Shown: one piece after another, positions 26,414 through 34,461 of the stretch
Layout of the letters: every line of letters begins with the position of its first letter
Numbering within the stretch: the stretch's first letter is position 1
Source of the DNA: Gammaproteobacteria bacterium
GTDB taxonomy: Bacteria > Pseudomonadota > Gammaproteobacteria > Pseudomonadales > Halieaceae
Assembly: GCA_030427485.1 (NCBI GenBank)
Contig: JAUICG010000034.1
Span: 1 to 47,352, forward strand
DNA length: 47,352 nt
Reading direction: 5' to 3'
Position numbers and translations under genes: made by a program
Notes under the pieces: model-generated
Database searches by the model: none
What the model saw: the letters and a program-made list of their open reading frames with translations, nothing else
Told to the model about the DNA's origin: nothing

Positions 26414-26908
26414 CTATATTTGATCGCGAGCAGTGCTACTTGCTCCTGTGATACGGGCAATCTCATCACCCACCTCGATTATTCCGGAGGTCAGAATTGC
26501 CGCCCGCAAGCCGGTGTGCGCCAGATGGGGTAACACTTTCGGATTGACCGTAGATGCGAGATGGGCGCAGGGCTCACAGTGTTCGATACCGAGAAACCTC
26601 GCTGCTCCAATGGAAAACTCGTGCCCGATCAACGCCTTCAACTGAACACCCCGGGTGACGACATTGCGACGGAGCTCCCCGTAGTCCAGGGTCTCACGCT
26701 GGACCGTGTTGAACGTATCAATTTCTTCCGATGCGATAAAAGTGATTTCGCTTTTCCGGTTTCCCGCCAGTTTTTCTGAAAACGTCCCTGCACCTTCATG
26801 ATAACGGTCACCGACGATTCCCCTGTTTGCTTCCACCCGGACGGATGACCGGGCGGCGGGTTTACGACCTTTTTCCGCGATGTATATGCACAACACTTTA
26901 CCGTTCAT
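26414..26908 (-). CDS. MOSC-domain protein
   Basis: A 164-residue protein made of a single MOSC domain, the sulfur-carrier fold of molybdenum cofactor sulfurases and YiiM-type proteins. The motifs are GIVGDRYHEGAGTF near residue 30, DYGELRRNVVTRGVQL near 75-90, and the Cys-containing IEHCEPCAHL (Cys111, Cys114). The Cys is the expected persulfide or metal-sulfur site. The stand-alone form may take part in molybdopterin-linked detoxification of hydroxylated bases, but partners are absent here. It converges with the M13 gene and is divergent from the ligase operon. Confidence 0.85.
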   Translation of the reverse strand: MNGKVLCIYIAEKGRKPAARSSVRVEANRGIVGDRYHEGAGTFSEKLAGNRKSEITFIASEEIDTFNTVQRETLDYGELRRNVVTRGVQLKALIGHEFSIGAARFLGIEHCEPCAHLASTVNPKVLPHLAHTGLRAAILTSGIIEVGDEIARITGASSTARDQI

Positions 26909-27057
26909 GCTGCCCCCCTGATTCGGCGACGATATTCCCGACTCGTGGTCCGGCGAGCACCGTGCACCAATGCGACAACAAGTGCGGCTGTCGCGCTACC
27001 CACGAGCGGTGATTGATGGAATACTATACGCCTTTTCCACCATTATGATCCCGGACC

Positions 27058-28617
27058 ATGAAAACAAACATTGGCCTGTTGCTCGCCAAACGCGCCAGGA
27101 TATGTCCCAACCGTGAAGCAGTCGTCGAGTTCGAGCGCAATCGCCGCTTCACGTTTGCCGAACTGAACGCCCGCGCCAATCGCGTGGCCAATGCCCTGCT
27201 GGACAAGGGCATCGGCCCGGGTGACAGGGTAGCCGTGCTGCTTAAGAACAGCGTTGAGTTCGTGGAGACCTATTTTGCGGTCGCCAAGATAGGGGCCGTG
27301 CTGGTACCGGTGAACTGGCGCCTGGTAGCGGCGGAAATCGCCTATATTCTTGCGGACTCCGCGACCAGAGCGCTGGTATACGATTCCGACTTCGACGATG
27401 CGGTGAACGCGCTGCACAACGGCTCCGTCGGCGCGCTTTCCGTCCAGCAATGGATACGCCGTGAGAACGGCGATACGGGCGCGGCTGAATGGGCGCTTGA
27501 CTACGATACGTTCGCCGCTGCCTCTGAAGCCACGGAGCCACCAATCGGGGCGTGGGATGACGACAATCTCTTTATCATGTACACCTCGGGCACCACCGGA
27601 CGTCCAAAGGGCGCAGTGCACAGTCATGACGGCATGTTGTGGGCCCAACTCACCAGCATGAGCACATCCGATATGCGCGATGGCGATCGCTGGTTGCTGG
27701 CGCTACCGATGTTTCATGTGGGCTGCCTCAATCCCACCTCGCTACTGGTACACCGGGGCGGCACCGGAGTCATCATGCGGGAATTGGATACCGCCCGGAT
27801 GTTTCGCTGTATCGCCCAGGAAAAGGTGACCATCTTCATGGCGGTGCCTGCGCTGCTGCAATTCATGTTGATGGCACCGGAGCGGGAGCAGAATGATATA
27901 TCCTCGGTGCGCTGGATAGCGACAGGCGCCGCGCCTGTGCCGGTATCGCTGCTGCATCAGTATGAGGCGCTGGGAATTCGCATTTTCCAGGCCTACGGGC
28001 TGACAGAGTCCTGCGGTCCCGGCACACTGCTGCTACACGAAGATGCCGAGGCGAGGGTCGGCTCCTGCGGTCGCCCGCAAATGCATACCGAGATCAAAAT
28101 CGTCGACGGCGACGGCAATACCATTCCGATGGGCTCCGACCAGGCCGGTGAGTTGCTGGTAAGCGGCCGACATATGATGAAGGAGTACTGGAACAACCCC
28201 GAGGCTACCGCCGAGACACTGCGCGACGGCTGGCTGCACACCGGCGATATCTGCACCTGGGACAGCGATGGCTTCGTGACCATCTGTGACCGGATGAAAG
28301 ACATGATCATTTCCGGTGGCGAGAACATCTACCCGGCGGAACTGGAAAACGTACTCGCCGGCTGTCCCGAGGTGCAGGAAGCGGCGGTGATCGGCGTGGC
28401 CTCGAAAAAATGGGGAGAGACACCGCTGGCCATTATCGTGCCGGCGGCGGGCACCTCGCCCACGCCAGAATCACTTAAAGCCTACTGCAGGGAGAATCTG
28501 GCGGGGTACAAGGTGCCCCAGCTCTACGAACTGGTTGACGCATTGCCCAGGAACCCGTCCGGCAAACTGCTGAAACCCCAGCTGCGCGAACAGTTTCCCG
28601 GCCCGGCACCGTTTTAG
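27058..28617 (+). CDS. Acyl-CoA synthetase (AMP-dependent ligase)
   Basis: A 519-residue ANL-superfamily acid-CoA ligase. It carries the AMP/phosphate loop MYTSGTTGRPKG (about 174-185), the A5 motif AYGLTESCG, the A7-A8 hinge WLHTGDICTWDSDGFVTICDRMKDMIISGGENIYP and the C-terminal catalytic Lys in NPSGKLLKP. It activates a carboxylic acid to its CoA thioester in the cytoplasm; length and motifs fit medium/long-chain fatty, aryl or steroid side-chain acids equally. It is the first gene of a run of eight closely spaced genes ending at 34274; the PQQ dehydrogenase gene begins 22 bp later. This implies that the acid it activates comes from oxidation by those products. Confidence 0.9.
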   Translation: MKTNIGLLLAKRARICPNREAVVEFERNRRFTFAELNARANRVANALLDKGIGPGDRVAVLLKNSVEFVETYFAVAKIGAVLVPVNWRLVAAEIAYILADSATRALVYDSDFDDAVNALHNGSVGALSVQQWIRRENGDTGAAEWALDYDTFAAASEATEPPIGAWDDDNLFIMYTSGTTGRPKGAVHSHDGMLWAQLTSMSTSDMRDGDRWLLALPMFHVGCLNPTSLLVHRGGTGVIMRELDTARMFRCIAQEKVTIFMAVPALLQFMLMAPEREQNDISSVRWIATGAAPVPVSLLHQYEALGIRIFQAYGLTESCGPGTLLLHEDAEARVGSCGRPQMHTEIKIVDGDGNTIPMGSDQAGELLVSGRHMMKEYWNNPEATAETLRDGWLHTGDICTWDSDGFVTICDRMKDMIISGGENIYPAELENVLAGCPEVQEAAVIGVASKKWGETPLAIIVPAAGTSPTPESLKAYCRENLAGYKVPQLYELVDALPRNPSGKLLKPQLREQFPGPAPF

Positions 28618-28639
28618 GAAAAGGGGAGGCAGCAGGTCG

Positions 28640-30589
28640 TTGATCAACCGTCCTCGCAACTGGTGCATCACCGCCAATGCCGTCCTGACCGGGCTGACGC
28701 TGTTTTCGACCGCGGCGTTTGCCTCGCCGCCACCCGGAGAAGCCAATGGATGGCCGGCTTACGGCGCCACTCCCGGCGGCACGCATTTTTCGCGCGCCAG
28801 CCAGATTACCCCGGCCAACGTCGGCATGCTGGAGGTGGCATGGCACCATCGCTCGGGCGATTTCCGCGAGGCGCGCAAGGGCCAACCCTTCAATTTCTCG
28901 CAGAGTTCGATGCAGGTCACGCCGATACTGGTGGATGACCGCCTGTACTACTGCACCCCGGCAAACCGCGTGATCGCCCTGAATGCGCAGACCGGGGAGG
29001 AAATATGGGCTTTCGACCCCGGGATGAACATGGATGAACTCCCCGTACTGGGCAACTGTCGCGGCGTGAGCAGCTGGCGCTCGGGCCGATCAGGATTCTG
29101 TGAGCACCGAATTCTGACCGGTACCCGCGACGCGCGGCTGATTGCCCTCGACGCACAGACCGGCAAGCCCTGCCCCGATTTCGGTCGCGACGGAGAAGTA
29201 GACACCAGTGACGGAATGTCCGCGCACCACCGGGCCGAGTACGGCATTACCTCCCCGCCCGCCATTCTGGCGGACAAGGTGATCACGGGGTCGATGGTGC
29301 TGGACAACCAGCGCACTGACAGTCCCGGCGGCATAGTACGCGCTTACGACGTGCGCAGCGGTACACTGGAATGGGTGTTCAATCCCATACCTCCCGGCGA
29401 TAAAGAGCGCAACGAGGATGGCACCTGGCGCAGCGGCACCACCAATGTGTGGTCGATTATCGCGGTGGATGAGGCGCGCAACCTGGTGTTCCTGCCCACC
29501 GGGAACACCACGCCGGACTACTACGGCGGCCATCGCGACGGACTGGATTATTATTCCAGTTCCGTCGTTGCACTGCGCGGCGACACCGGTGAGGTCGCCT
29601 GGCATTTCCAGATGGTGCACCACGACCTGTGGGACTATGACACCCCGGCGCAGCCCACCCTGGTGGACCTGGATATCAATGGGGAAACCGTACCCGCGCT
29701 GGTACAGGTCACGAAAATGGGCATGACCTTCGTGCTGCACCGCGAAACAGGGGAGCCTCTGTGGCCGGTGGAAGAGCGACCCGCGCCACAGGCGGGCAAG
29801 GCGCCCGGTGAGTACCTGTCGCCCACGCAGCCCTTTCCCACTCATGTTCCCCCCCTCGTCAAGGGCGCGTTCACCGCAGATGAAGCCTGGGGACTTACCT
29901 TCATCGATCGACAGCAATGCCGGTCACGCATGAAGGCCCTGCTCAACGAGGGGCTGTATACTCCGCCCTCCTTGCAGGGCAGCGTCAATTTCCCGAGCAA
30001 TGCCGGCGGCAACAACTGGGGTTCGCCGGCGATCAATCCGGACACCGGTGTGATGGTGGTGTTTACCAATCGCATCGTCGGCTATTCCCGGCTGCTGCCG
30101 CGCGCACAGTGCGACGCCAGTCTTCAGCCGCAGAAAGGCACGCCCTATTGCGTGGAAGCCGGTTGGCTGACGTCTTCGCTGGGCATGCCCTGCAGCCCTC
30201 CGCCCTGGGGCACCCTGGATGCGATTGACCTGGTGGCCGGCAAGCGTTTGTGGAGTGTACCGCTGGGCACGACCCGCGACATGGCGCCGTTTCCGTTCTG
30301 GTGGATCAAGGGCCTGCCGGGACTGGCCGCGCCGATGATGACGAGCAGCGGCCTGGTGTTTTCCGGTATTTCCAACGAGCACAAGCTGCGCGCCTTCGAT
30401 GCGGGTACCGGCGAAGAGTTGTGGCAAGGCGATCTGCCCACGGCGGGCAATGCCCTGCCGATGACTTACCAGCTTCGACCCGGTGGCAAACAGTATGTTG
30501 TAATAGCCGCCGGGGGCCACTGGAGCGGCGGCAGCCCCCCGGGCGACCATATTATCGCGTTCGCACTGCCGGACAGCCTGTTCGAATAG
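28640..30589 (+). CDS. Periplasmic PQQ-dependent dehydrogenase (glucose/quinate family)
   Basis: A 649-residue quinoprotein. A TTG start at 28640 has GGGGAGG about 11 bases upstream. A signal peptide (LTGLTLFSTAAFAS) exports it. The eight-bladed propeller shows the family landmarks WPAYGATPGGTHFSRASQI, LPVLGNCRGVSSWR, LDYYSSSVVALRGDTGEVAWHFQ, NNWGSPAINPDTGVMVV and WKI-type GLPGLAAPMMTSSGLVFSG. It lacks the five-helix membrane anchor of E. coli Gcd and the cytochrome domain of quinohaemoproteins, so it must pass electrons to a separate partner. The downstream membrane proteins of unknown function are candidates. Substrate (sugar, cyclic polyol or other alcohol) is not predictable; PQQ synthesis genes are not in the window. 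Confidence 0.9.
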   Translation: MINRPRNWCITANAVLTGLTLFSTAAFASPPPGEANGWPAYGATPGGTHFSRASQITPANVGMLEVAWHHRSGDFREARKGQPFNFSQSSMQVTPILVDDRLYYCTPANRVIALNAQTGEEIWAFDPGMNMDELPVLGNCRGVSSWRSGRSGFCEHRILTGTRDARLIALDAQTGKPCPDFGRDGEVDTSDGMSAHHRAEYGITSPPAILADKVITGSMVLDNQRTDSPGGIVRAYDVRSGTLEWVFNPIPPGDKERNEDGTWRSGTTNVWSIIAVDEARNLVFLPTGNTTPDYYGGHRDGLDYYSSSVVALRGDTGEVAWHFQMVHHDLWDYDTPAQPTLVDLDINGETVPALVQVTKMGMTFVLHRETGEPLWPVEERPAPQAGKAPGEYLSPTQPFPTHVPPLVKGAFTADEAWGLTFIDRQQCRSRMKALLNEGLYTPPSLQGSVNFPSNAGGNNWGSPAINPDTGVMVVFTNRIVGYSRLLPRAQCDASLQPQKGTPYCVEAGWLTSSLGMPCSPPPWGTLDAIDLVAGKRLWSVPLGTTRDMAPFPFWWIKGLPGLAAPMMTSSGLVFSGISNEHKLRAFDAGTGEELWQGDLPTAGNALPMTYQLRPGGKQYVVIAAGGHWSGGSPPGDHIIAFALPDSLFE

Positions 30590-30613
30590 GCAATCCCAGG
30601 AGAAAACAGTCGT

Positions 30614-31453
30614 ATGAATCGCATCCGTTTCCATACCCTCGTTTTACTCACCATGAGTTGCGTCATCGGCAGTCAGGCCATGGCCGGATTCCAACCACCG
30701 CGCACGGCCGATGGCAAGGCGGACTTCAGTGGTGTATGGCAGGTGCTCAACACCGCCAATGACTCTCTGGAAGCACACAACGGGCGCGCCGCACAGGTGA
30801 TGCGGGAAGGTCCCGTCGTGCCGGTACCGGCAAAAGAGCTGGTATCGCTGGGCGCTGTGGGAGCCATACCGCCCGGCCTGGGTGTGGTGGAGGGAGGCGA
30901 AATTCCCTACAAGGCAGAGGCGTTGGCGAAGCGCGAGGAAAACAGGGCAAACTGGATCACCGCCGACCCCGAAGTGCGCTGCTTTTTACCGGGAATTCCG
31001 CGTGCTACCTATATGCCCTTCCCGTTCCAGATCGTGCAGAACGAGGACGTACTGCTGTTCTCCTATGCGTACGCAGGGGCCGTCCGCAATGTCGCGCTGG
31101 CCGACCCCGGCCCACCGCCCATCGACTCCTGGATGGGCCAGTCGTGGGCGCGCTGGGAAGGCGATACGCTGGTAATAGAAACCACCGGGCAGAACGACCA
31201 GAGCTGGTTCGACCGCTCGGGGAACTACCACAGTGACCAACTCAAGGTGACGGAGCGGTTTACCCACACCAGCGAACACACACTGCAGTACACGGCCACA
31301 ATGGAGGATCCGGCGGTTTTTACGCGTCCCTGGACCATCAGCATGCCGTTGTACAGGCGTGTCGATGCGGACGAGCAAATGTTGATTTTCAACTGTGTGG
31401 AGTATGTCGAGGAGATGATGTACGGCCACCTGCGCAAAAATCCCGTAGAGTAA
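30614..31453 (+). CDS. Exported protein of unknown function, WEGDTLV family (copy 1)
   Basis: A 279-residue protein with a Sec signal peptide (LVLLTMSCVIGSQAMA) and a mature part opening GFQPPRTADGKADFSGVWQ. Core motifs are RCFLPGIPRATYMPFPFQIVQ, SWARWEGDTLVIETTG, TERFTHTSEHTLQYTATMEDP and NCVEYVEEMMYG. The beta-rich pattern suggests a lipocalin-like or barrel fold. I recognise this as an abundant uncharacterised family that often lies near PQQ dehydrogenases and DUF6152 genes; no function is known. Two Cys (one before PGIPR, one in NCVEY) match positions in the next gene's product and could pair. It sits 24 bp after the dehydrogenase gene and 14 bp before its paralogue. Confidence 0.8.
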   Translation: MNRIRFHTLVLLTMSCVIGSQAMAGFQPPRTADGKADFSGVWQVLNTANDSLEAHNGRAAQVMREGPVVPVPAKELVSLGAVGAIPPGLGVVEGGEIPYKAEALAKREENRANWITADPEVRCFLPGIPRATYMPFPFQIVQNEDVLLFSYAYAGAVRNVALADPGPPPIDSWMGQSWARWEGDTLVIETTGQNDQSWFDRSGNYHSDQLKVTERFTHTSEHTLQYTATMEDPAVFTRPWTISMPLYRRVDADEQMLIFNCVEYVEEMMYGHLRKNPVE

Positions 31454-31467
31454 TACGAGGTGAGCTT

Positions 31468-32436
31468 ATGAAAAGCACGGTGTGCTGCGGACTGCTCTTG
31501 CTGCTGCCCGCCCTTGCGCTGGCGGGCGACTGGCAGCCGCCGCGCATGCCGTGGGGCGACCCGGACCTCCAGGGTATCTGGACCAATGCCACGCTCAGCA
31601 CGCTGGAACGACCGGATGAACTGGAGGAATTGGTCATTACCGAACAGCAGGCGCAAGCGCTGGAAAAACACGGCGAAGAGGTGCTGGAGAATATCGACAA
31701 GCTCCCCGAGGGCGACCTGAAAGCCGGCGAGAGTGTCGGCGGCTACAATAGCGCCTGGATGGACCCGGGTACGCGCGTATTGCGGGTAAACGGGGAACCG
31801 CGCAGTTCCATTATCGTCGACCCCGCCGACGGTCAGTTACCTTATACCCTGCTGGGCAGGGGTAAGTTTTACTGGCAGGGGTACAAGGCGCTACGCGTTT
31901 TCGATAACCCGGAGGAACGCCTGGAAGGCGAGCGCTGCATCGTCGGCTTCGGCTCCACCGGCGGCCCACCCATGCTGCCGGTGTTGTACAACAATAACTA
32001 CCAGATCGCGCAGACCCCGGGGCAGGTGCTGATTCTGGTGGAAATGAATCACAATATTCGCACCATCCGGCTGCAAGGCAAACCGTTACCCCGCGCGGTC
32101 AAGCCCTGGCATGGCGATTCCATCGGCCGCTGGGAGGGCGACACGCTGGTGGTACGCACCACGCAATTTCACCCGCAGCAAAACCTGCGTTTTGCGATCA
32201 AGCACCAGTTCCTGATGAGCGAGAACAGCGTGGTGGAAGAGCGATTCACGCGCACTGCCAAGGACGCTATTCTCTACCAGTTCACCGTCGCCGACGACAG
32301 CCTCTACTCGCAACCCTGGCGCGGGGAACTGACCCTGCGCGCGACCGAAGGCCCCATCTACGAGTATGCCTGTCACGAGGGCAATTACGCCCTGCCCAAC
32401 ATCCTTGCCGGAGCCCGGCAGGAAGAAGAGGAGTAA
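31468..32436 (+). CDS. Exported protein of unknown function, WEGDTLV family (copy 2)
   Basis: A 322-residue paralogue of the preceding gene product. A signal peptide (CCGLLLLLPALALAGD) precedes WQPPRMPWGDPDLQGIWTN, the same opening as copy 1. Shared motifs are RCIVGFGSTGGPPM, GRWEGDTLVVRTTQFHP, EERFTRTAKDAILYQFTVAD and EYACHEGNY. The two conserved Cys recur. Divergence from copy 1 is large, so the copies are likely distinct subunits or have different ligands rather than a recent duplication. The role is unknown; periplasmic location and operon position favour a part in the PQQ-linked oxidation. It ends 4 bp before the DUF6152-like gene. Confidence 0.8.
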   Translation: MKSTVCCGLLLLLPALALAGDWQPPRMPWGDPDLQGIWTNATLSTLERPDELEELVITEQQAQALEKHGEEVLENIDKLPEGDLKAGESVGGYNSAWMDPGTRVLRVNGEPRSSIIVDPADGQLPYTLLGRGKFYWQGYKALRVFDNPEERLEGERCIVGFGSTGGPPMLPVLYNNNYQIAQTPGQVLILVEMNHNIRTIRLQGKPLPRAVKPWHGDSIGRWEGDTLVVRTTQFHPQQNLRFAIKHQFLMSENSVVEERFTRTAKDAILYQFTVADDSLYSQPWRGELTLRATEGPIYEYACHEGNYALPNILAGARQEEEE

Positions 32437-32440
32437 TCCC

Positions 32441-32881
32441 ATGCCACTGACACGACTCATCCTCGCGCTGGCGTTGCCGGTAATCGCAATTTACTCCTGG
32501 CGGGCCTGGGGCCATCACGCCTTCTCCGCGGAGTTCGACAAGGACGCGCCCGTGACACTGCAGGGTGAGGTTACCCGGATCGAGTGGATCAACCCGCATG
32601 CCTGGATTCACCTGGATGTGGTGGATGAGCAGGGCGAGACGGTGGCGTGGATGGTGGAAGGCGGCACGCCCAATACCCTGTTGCGCGCCGGCATCAACAA
32701 GAACTCGATTCCCATCGGCAGCCAGATCAAGGTGCGCGGCTACCAGGCCAAGGACAAGCGCTGCCAGCCCGCCTGCAAGGCCAATGGCCGCGATGTGACC
32801 TTCGCGAACGGCAAGAAAGTCTTCATGGGCTCCTCCGGTACCGGCGCACCAAAGGACGGCGCCGATCCCAACGAGCGGTGA
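32441..32881 (+). CDS. DUF6152-like periplasmic protein, possible N-terminal histidine metal site
   Basis: A 146-residue protein; the start at 32441 follows a GAGGAG-rich ribosome-binding site. The hydrophobic leader (LILALALPVIAIYSW) ends in RAWG before HHAFSAEFDKDAP. Cleavage after AWG would leave His25 as the mature N-terminus. The beta-rich domain carries VTRIEWINPHAWIHLDV (His53, His57) and, unusually, a CQPAC pair. The HH-F-AEFD and NPHAW motifs match what I know as DUF6152, a family with no assigned function. The N-terminal His plus His53 resembles copper histidine-brace proteins, which is my inference. It is packed between the two WEGDTLV genes and the membrane genes. Confidence 0.75.
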   Translation: MPLTRLILALALPVIAIYSWRAWGHHAFSAEFDKDAPVTLQGEVTRIEWINPHAWIHLDVVDEQGETVAWMVEGGTPNTLLRAGINKNSIPIGSQIKVRGYQAKDKRCQPACKANGRDVTFANGKKVFMGSSGTGAPKDGADPNER

Positions 32882-32917
32882 ACACCGGGCCGTGACAAGA
32901 CGAGGCGTCGCGTTCTG

Positions 32918-33499
32918 TTGAACCAGCTACTCTACGATTTCGCCCTCTGGCTCGACGCGCAGTCGTGGAGCACGCAGTTGCACGAATCGTTCTATATGTA
33001 CAACTGGGTGGAATCCACCCATGTGCTGGCGTTGATGATCAGCCTCGGCATGCTGTTCATCATCGACCTGCGCATGCTGGGGCTGACGCTCACCGAGGTT
33101 CCCTTTGCGACGCTTGCCCGGCGACTGAATCTGCCCATGCTGCTGGGCTTTGGCGTGATGATAGCGACCGGCCTGTTGCTGTTCTATGCGATTCCGGTGC
33201 GCACGACGCAAAGCCTGTGGTTTCGCTTCAAGCTGGTGTTATTGCTGGCGGCTGCGCTCAACGCCTGGCTCTTCCACAGGCGCATGCTCGCCGCAGGCTG
33301 CCAGGGTGGCAATGGCTGGGACCGCGCGGCAATGGCGCCAGCCACGCTGCGACGGGGCGCCGCCTTGTCGATTGTTTTTTGGGTACTGATCGTGCTGTGC
33401 GGCCGCCTGATCGCTTACGACTGGTTCGATTGCAACCGGGAGCCCGGCGAACTCGTGGCAACACTGGCCGGCTGCATCCACGGGCAGACACACTATTAA
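32918..33499 (+). CDS. DUF6644-like membrane protein (copy 1)
   Basis: A 193-residue integral membrane protein from a TTG start at 32918, preceded by GAGGCG. Four main helices are visible, starting with STHVLALMISLGMLFIIDLRML, then the helix in LPMLLGFGVMIATGLLLFYA, one at about 105-122 and one near LSIVFWVLIVLCGRLIAY. Residues before helix 1 (LHESFYMYNWVESTHV) contain two His. The helix 1 motif HxLxLxxxxGxxxxxDxRxLG is shared with the next gene's product. The family looks like a small quinone- or haem-binding membrane subunit, but this is inference. It lies 36 bp after the DUF6152-like gene. Confidence 0.75.
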   Translation: MNQLLYDFALWLDAQSWSTQLHESFYMYNWVESTHVLALMISLGMLFIIDLRMLGLTLTEVPFATLARRLNLPMLLGFGVMIATGLLLFYAIPVRTTQSLWFRFKLVLLLAAALNAWLFHRRMLAAGCQGGNGWDRAAMAPATLRRGAALSIVFWVLIVLCGRLIAYDWFDCNREPGELVATLAGCIHGQTHY

Positions 33500-33523
33500 C
33501 GGAGGCACCTCGAGGGCAGTTTC

Positions 33524-34108
33524 ATGAGTACGGGTATCCGGGGGTTTTACCCACGCACTATTACCGTGATAGCGGTCATCGTCCTGGCGCTGGCATTTGC
33601 GCTGAATGGTGCCCGCGTGGCTGTCTGGTCGGCATTACTTCCCCTGTTCGAATGGATGGAGACAACGCCCCCAGGGGTGCTGGGCCAGACCTGGGGCGCG
33701 GCGTTTGCGGCGCTGCAGGCCGTCCACCTGTTGGGCATGGCATTGCTTGGCGGTTCAGTCCTGGTAAGCGATGGACGCCTGCTCAACGTCCTGTTCCGTG
33801 ACGTCCCCACGGACCTGGTGCTTCGAGCATGCCATCGCCTGTTCGTCTGGAGCGTGTCGCTCTGTGTGCTGACCGGCGTATTCATGGCTTGCGGGGTCGC
33901 GGTCAAGGTCTACTACCTCGAGGTGTTCTGGTACAAGATGCTGGCGCTGGCCGTCGGGGTCGCTTTTGTGTTTTTCATACGCAGGCCGCTGTTGCGAGAC
34001 CACCCGGACGCCATCAGCCCCGGGCTACGGCGCCTGCTGGCATCTGCCTCTCTAATGATCTGGTTCTCGGTAGCGGCCACGGGCCGCTGGATCGGGTTTT
34101 CAGGATAG
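33524..34108 (+). CDS. DUF6644-like membrane protein (copy 2)
   Basis: A 194-residue membrane protein related to the preceding one. It has an N-terminal hydrophobic segment (TVIAVIVLALAFALNGARVAV), then the shared helix ALQAVHLLGMALLGGSVLVSDGRLLNVLFRDVP, the helix following ACHRLFVWS, and two more ending near MIWFSVAATGRW. His residues occur in helix 1 (AVHLLG) and at the start of the next helix (CHRLF), a spacing that could ligate haem. This is not shown. Tandem arrangement with copy 1 (24 bp gap) suggests a heterodimeric membrane complex. It is followed 16 bp later by a 49-codon gene. Confidence 0.75.
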   Translation: MSTGIRGFYPRTITVIAVIVLALAFALNGARVAVWSALLPLFEWMETTPPGVLGQTWGAAFAALQAVHLLGMALLGGSVLVSDGRLLNVLFRDVPTDLVLRACHRLFVWSVSLCVLTGVFMACGVAVKVYYLEVFWYKMLALAVGVAFVFFIRRPLLRDHPDAISPGLRRLLASASLMIWFSVAATGRWIGFSG

Positions 34109-34124
34109 GACACGAGCGAGCGCT

Positions 34125-34274
34125 ATGGAAGAATCAGCCAAAACCGGGCCGGGCCGCAGGGATGCCGAACTGGCCGCCCTCATCGCCTGCAGCGCAGTCA
34201 CGGCCGGCTTCGTGATCTACTGGGCGCTGCAAATACAGTCCGTTCGCGAAATGCTGGCCCTGGCCTACGGGTGA
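34125..34274 (+). CDS. 49-residue single-helix membrane microprotein
   Basis: A short gene starting MEESAKTGPGRRDAELAALI and ending SVREMLALAYG. A single hydrophobic helix (LAALIACSAVTAGFVIYWAL) is flanked by charged ends, with the N-terminus likely cytoplasmic. The start is 16 bp after the DUF6644-like copy 2 gene, with a GAGCGAGCG stretch as a weak ribosome-binding site. Position, codon use and the clean hydrophobic helix argue that it is real and the last gene of the operon. It could be a small subunit of the membrane complex, as seen with microproteins of respiratory enzymes; this is inference. Confidence 0.65.
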   Translation: MEESAKTGPGRRDAELAALIACSAVTAGFVIYWALQIQSVREMLALAYG

Positions 34275-34282
34275 AGCCTGCA

Positions 34283-34318
34283 GGCCCGGCGCCGCACTCT
34301 CCCCCGGCAATCCGGGCC
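34283..34318 (+). terminator. GC-rich hairpin at the end of the eight-gene run
   Basis: GGCCCGG (34283-34289) pairs perfectly with CCGGGCC (34312-34318), beginning 8 bp after the microprotein stop codon. The 22-nt loop can fold further. No T-run follows, so it may need Rho or act as an mRNA-stabilising end. Confidence 0.35.
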
Positions 34319-34329
34319 AGGATTCAAGA

Positions 34330-34358
34330 TTGATAGATGGGGCGTTTTTCCCGATACT
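34330..34358 (+). promoter_or_regulatory. Sigma70-like promoter for the ThuA-like gene
   Basis: TTGATA (34330-34335) and GATACT (34353-34358) are separated by exactly 17 bp. This places transcription start near 34365 and gives a leader of about 97 nt. It separates the ThuA gene from the operon upstream. Confidence 0.5.
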
Positions 34359-34461
34359 GTAAGGGTTCATGGACGGGTAGATAACACCTAGTGGGCGGAA
34401 CCGGGAACTGCTGGCCGGACTTTCAGGTCAATACACCCCGCCGGTATATAAGGAAGCTTCA

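Noticed and set aside
27013..27049. TTGATG and TATGAT before the CoA ligase as a promoter.
   Set aside because: The spacer is 25 bp, too long for sigma70; no better pairing was found, so the operon promoter remains unidentified.
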